Source: Patulibacter sp050252545
Lineage (GTDB): Bacteria > Actinomycetota > Thermoleophilia > Solirubrobacterales > Solirubrobacteraceae
Direction: 5' to 3'
DNA length: 14,064 nucleotides
NCBI GenBank assembly: GCA_050252545.1
Contig: JBFWKS010000083.1
Coordinates: 1-14,064 of the forward strand
Within the stretch, counting starts at the first letter, position 1; each line of letters begins with the position of its first letter. The notes beneath the pieces were generated by a model. That model had not been told where the DNA came from. It did not search any database and saw only the letters and a program-made list of their open reading frames with translations. Positions 12,928 through 14,064 of this stretch are shown piece after piece. The position numbers and the translations under genes are program-made.

Positions 12928-13715
12928 CAGGCGGCCTCGACCAGGACGTCGGTGGCGACGGCGCTCTCGAGCACCTCGGTCGCAAGCAGCCGGAAGGCCT
13001 GCGCGGCACGTCCGTCCGGCTTGCGGATCATCAGCGGGACCCCTTCGGTCGTCGCGTCGTGGAACCCGGACCGCATCGGGATCCGGGCCTCCAGCAGCGG
13101 CGCGCCGAGCGCCGGCAGCGCCTCGTCGAGCGTCTGGTAGGTGTTGCGGCGCTCGTCGACGTTGTTGCGCAGCAGGCCGAGCGTTCGTACGTCGACCCGG
13201 CGACGGCGAAGCGTCTCGAGCGTGGCCAGCAGCGTCGACGCGCCCTTGTAGGCGTTGCGGTCGATCATCGAGATCGGGATCAGCACCTCGGCGGCGGCGA
13301 ACAGCGCGTTGACCGTCAGCAGGCCGAGGTTCGGCGGGCAGTCGATGACCGCGACGTCGAATTCCGGCAGGACGTCGCGCACCGCCTCGGCGAGGAACTC
13401 CTCGCGGCGAACCTGCGACACGAGCGTCAGCTCGACGTCCGACATCCGCGCGTCACCCGAGAGGAGCGACACGCCCGGTGTCACGTCGGGGACGAGGACG
13501 TCGGCGGCCTCGGCCTCACCGAGGAACACGTCGGCGATCGTGCCGGCGGCATCCTGCGGATCCCGACCGAGCATCGCGGTCGTGTCGAACTGCGGATCGA
13601 TGTCGATGACGAGCGTCCGCTGCCCGGCCTCACCGAGCGCGACGGCGAGGTTCGTCGTGACGGTGCTCTTGCCGGCACCGCCCTTCTGGTTGGCGATCGC
13701 GATCACGCGGGTCAT
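12927..13715 (-). CDS. parA: ParA/Soj-family partition ATPase
   Basis: Cytoplasmic deviant-Walker ATPase of 262 residues, the usual Soj size, without the N-terminal HTH of plasmid P1-type ParA. The deviant Walker A KGGAGKST is at residues 11-18 with signature Lys11 and Lys16; the switch I aspartate is Asp40 in VIDIDPQ; Walker B is VAVIDCPP with Asp125. These proteins dimerise with ATP, bind DNA non-specifically and move partner-bound cargo over the nucleoid. The ATG at 13715 sits right at the conserved MTRVIAIANQKGG start; the frame is open upstream but without recognisable sequence. The gene is followed, with a 1-base overlap, by a non-ParB partner. No gidB, jag or other oriC genes flank it, so this is probably not the chromosomal oriC parABS pair. 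It may position plasmid-derived DNA or a protein cluster. Confidence 0.92.
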   Translation of the reverse strand: MTRVIAIANQKGGAGKSTVTTNLAVALGEAGQRTLVIDIDPQFDTTAMLGRDPQDAAGTIADVFLGEAEAADVLVPDVTPGVSLLSGDARMSDVELTLVSQVRREEFLAEAVRDVLPEFDVAVIDCPPNLGLLTVNALFAAAEVLIPISMIDRNAYKGASTLLATLETLRRRRVDVRTLGLLRNNVDERRNTYQTLDEALPALGAPLLEARIPMRSGFHDATTEGVPLMIRKPDGRAAQAFRLLATEVLESAVATDVLVEAA

Positions 13716-14064
13716 CGGCGGGGGGCCTTCGGCATCGGGGGCGTCCTCGGTGGTGGAGGGGTGACGGGCGGCGCGGCGACCGGTCGGGACCGGCCACCAC
13801 GCGCGGGCTCGGAGTGGGGTTCGTCGTCGCGCGCGCCACTCCTTCCCGCCGTCGACGCGAACGCTCGTCCGGGCGGCCACGCGACCGTCGCGTCGGGCAC
13901 CCGGCCGGCCACCGCCGCGATCTCCCGGACGCGCTCCCGACCACGCGACCGTGCGAGCAGGGGCCCCGCCGAGCGTCCGGGGGCCCGGCCGTCCCGTCCC
14001 GCGGTCGCTCGGTCCGACGGTCGTCCGGCCGCACGACCGTCTCGCCCGACGCTCGGCCGACGCC
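13712..14064 (-). CDS. Possible 3' end of an unknown gene (open frame at window edge)
   Basis: A minus-strand frame is open from the window edge to a TGA at 13714-13712 that overlaps the parA ATG as ATGA, the junction type found throughout this window. A central piece (LLARSRGRERVREIAAVAGRV and DATVAWPPGRAF in it) has protein-like character and G/C-ending codons, but both ends are arginine- or proline-rich and use more A/T-ending codons than the neighbours. The parA frame is also open over the same bases. It may be a real C-terminus of an upstream gene or simply non-coding GC-rich DNA. Function unknown. Confidence 0.22.
   Translation of the reverse strand, partial: RRPSVGRDGRAAGRPSDRATAGRDGRAPGRSAGPLLARSRGRERVREIAAVAGRVPDATVAWPPGRAFASTAGRSGARDDEPHSEPARGGRSRPVAAPPVTPPPPRTPPMPKAPRR
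13877..14040. repeat. Short CGACCGT repeats upstream of parA
   Basis: The 12-mer CCACGCGACCGT occurs exactly twice, at 13877-13888 and 13941-13952 (64 bases apart). Its core CGACCGT recurs at 14034-14040 and, inverted as ACGGTCG, at 14017-14023. These lie 160-325 bases upstream of the parA ATG, the usual place for the centromere of ParA systems with RHH partners. With such short units and high GC content, chance is not excluded. Confidence 0.4.

Noticed and set aside
13716..14064. Canonical parS site (TGTTTCACGTGAAACA type)
   Set aside because: No such 16-mer or close variant was seen near parA, and the partner is not ParB-like.

Overview
The window is very GC-rich (most wobble positions are G or C), uses GTG starts often, and packs its genes into overlapping operons. 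This fits a high-GC Actinomycetota chromosome. A Thermoleophilia/Solirubrobacterales-type host is possible, but that is inference from composition and gene content only. No rRNA, tRNA, CRISPR array, insertion sequence or phage gene was seen.

Layout from left to right. (1) Plus strand: the 3' part of glycerol kinase (1-807), a hairpin-rich gap, then a small secreted protein resembling the PPC domain (907-1599). (2) Minus strand, convergent with these: an SDR oxidoreductase (1657-2484) and an alpha/beta hydrolase (2545-3492), each with its own candidate -10 element. (3) Minus strand, 9184 down to 3567: a five-gene ferric-siderophore uptake operon. It runs permease, permease, ATPase, binding lipoprotein, FhuF-type [2Fe-2S] reductase, and every junction is a 4-base ATGA/GTGA overlap. 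The binding lipoprotein carries two complete substrate-binding domains in tandem, which is unusual. The operon would capture ferric siderophore, import it and reduce the iron to release it. (4) 9193-9371: a gap with paired TTAGGG elements at the operon's promoter, two perfect copies of a 35-bp repeat, and a terminator hairpin. (5) Minus strand: two acyl-CoA dehydrogenases (11830-9376) behind a promoter that looks leaderless and is overlapped by a 25-bp inverted repeat typical of a TetR-type operator. (6) Minus strand: a ParA ATPase followed, with a 1-base overlap, by a protein with a long disordered region and two C-terminal segments that look like tandem ribbon-helix-helix modules. This resembles a non-canonical DNA segregation or positioning pair. 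Short GACCGT-type repeats lie upstream of parA and could be its centromere.

The two most unusual items are the double-domain siderophore-binding lipoprotein and the ParA/tandem-RHH pair. Near-leaderless starts (a TAnnnT hexamer 6-9 bases before the start codon, without a Shine-Dalgarno) recur at three transcription units.
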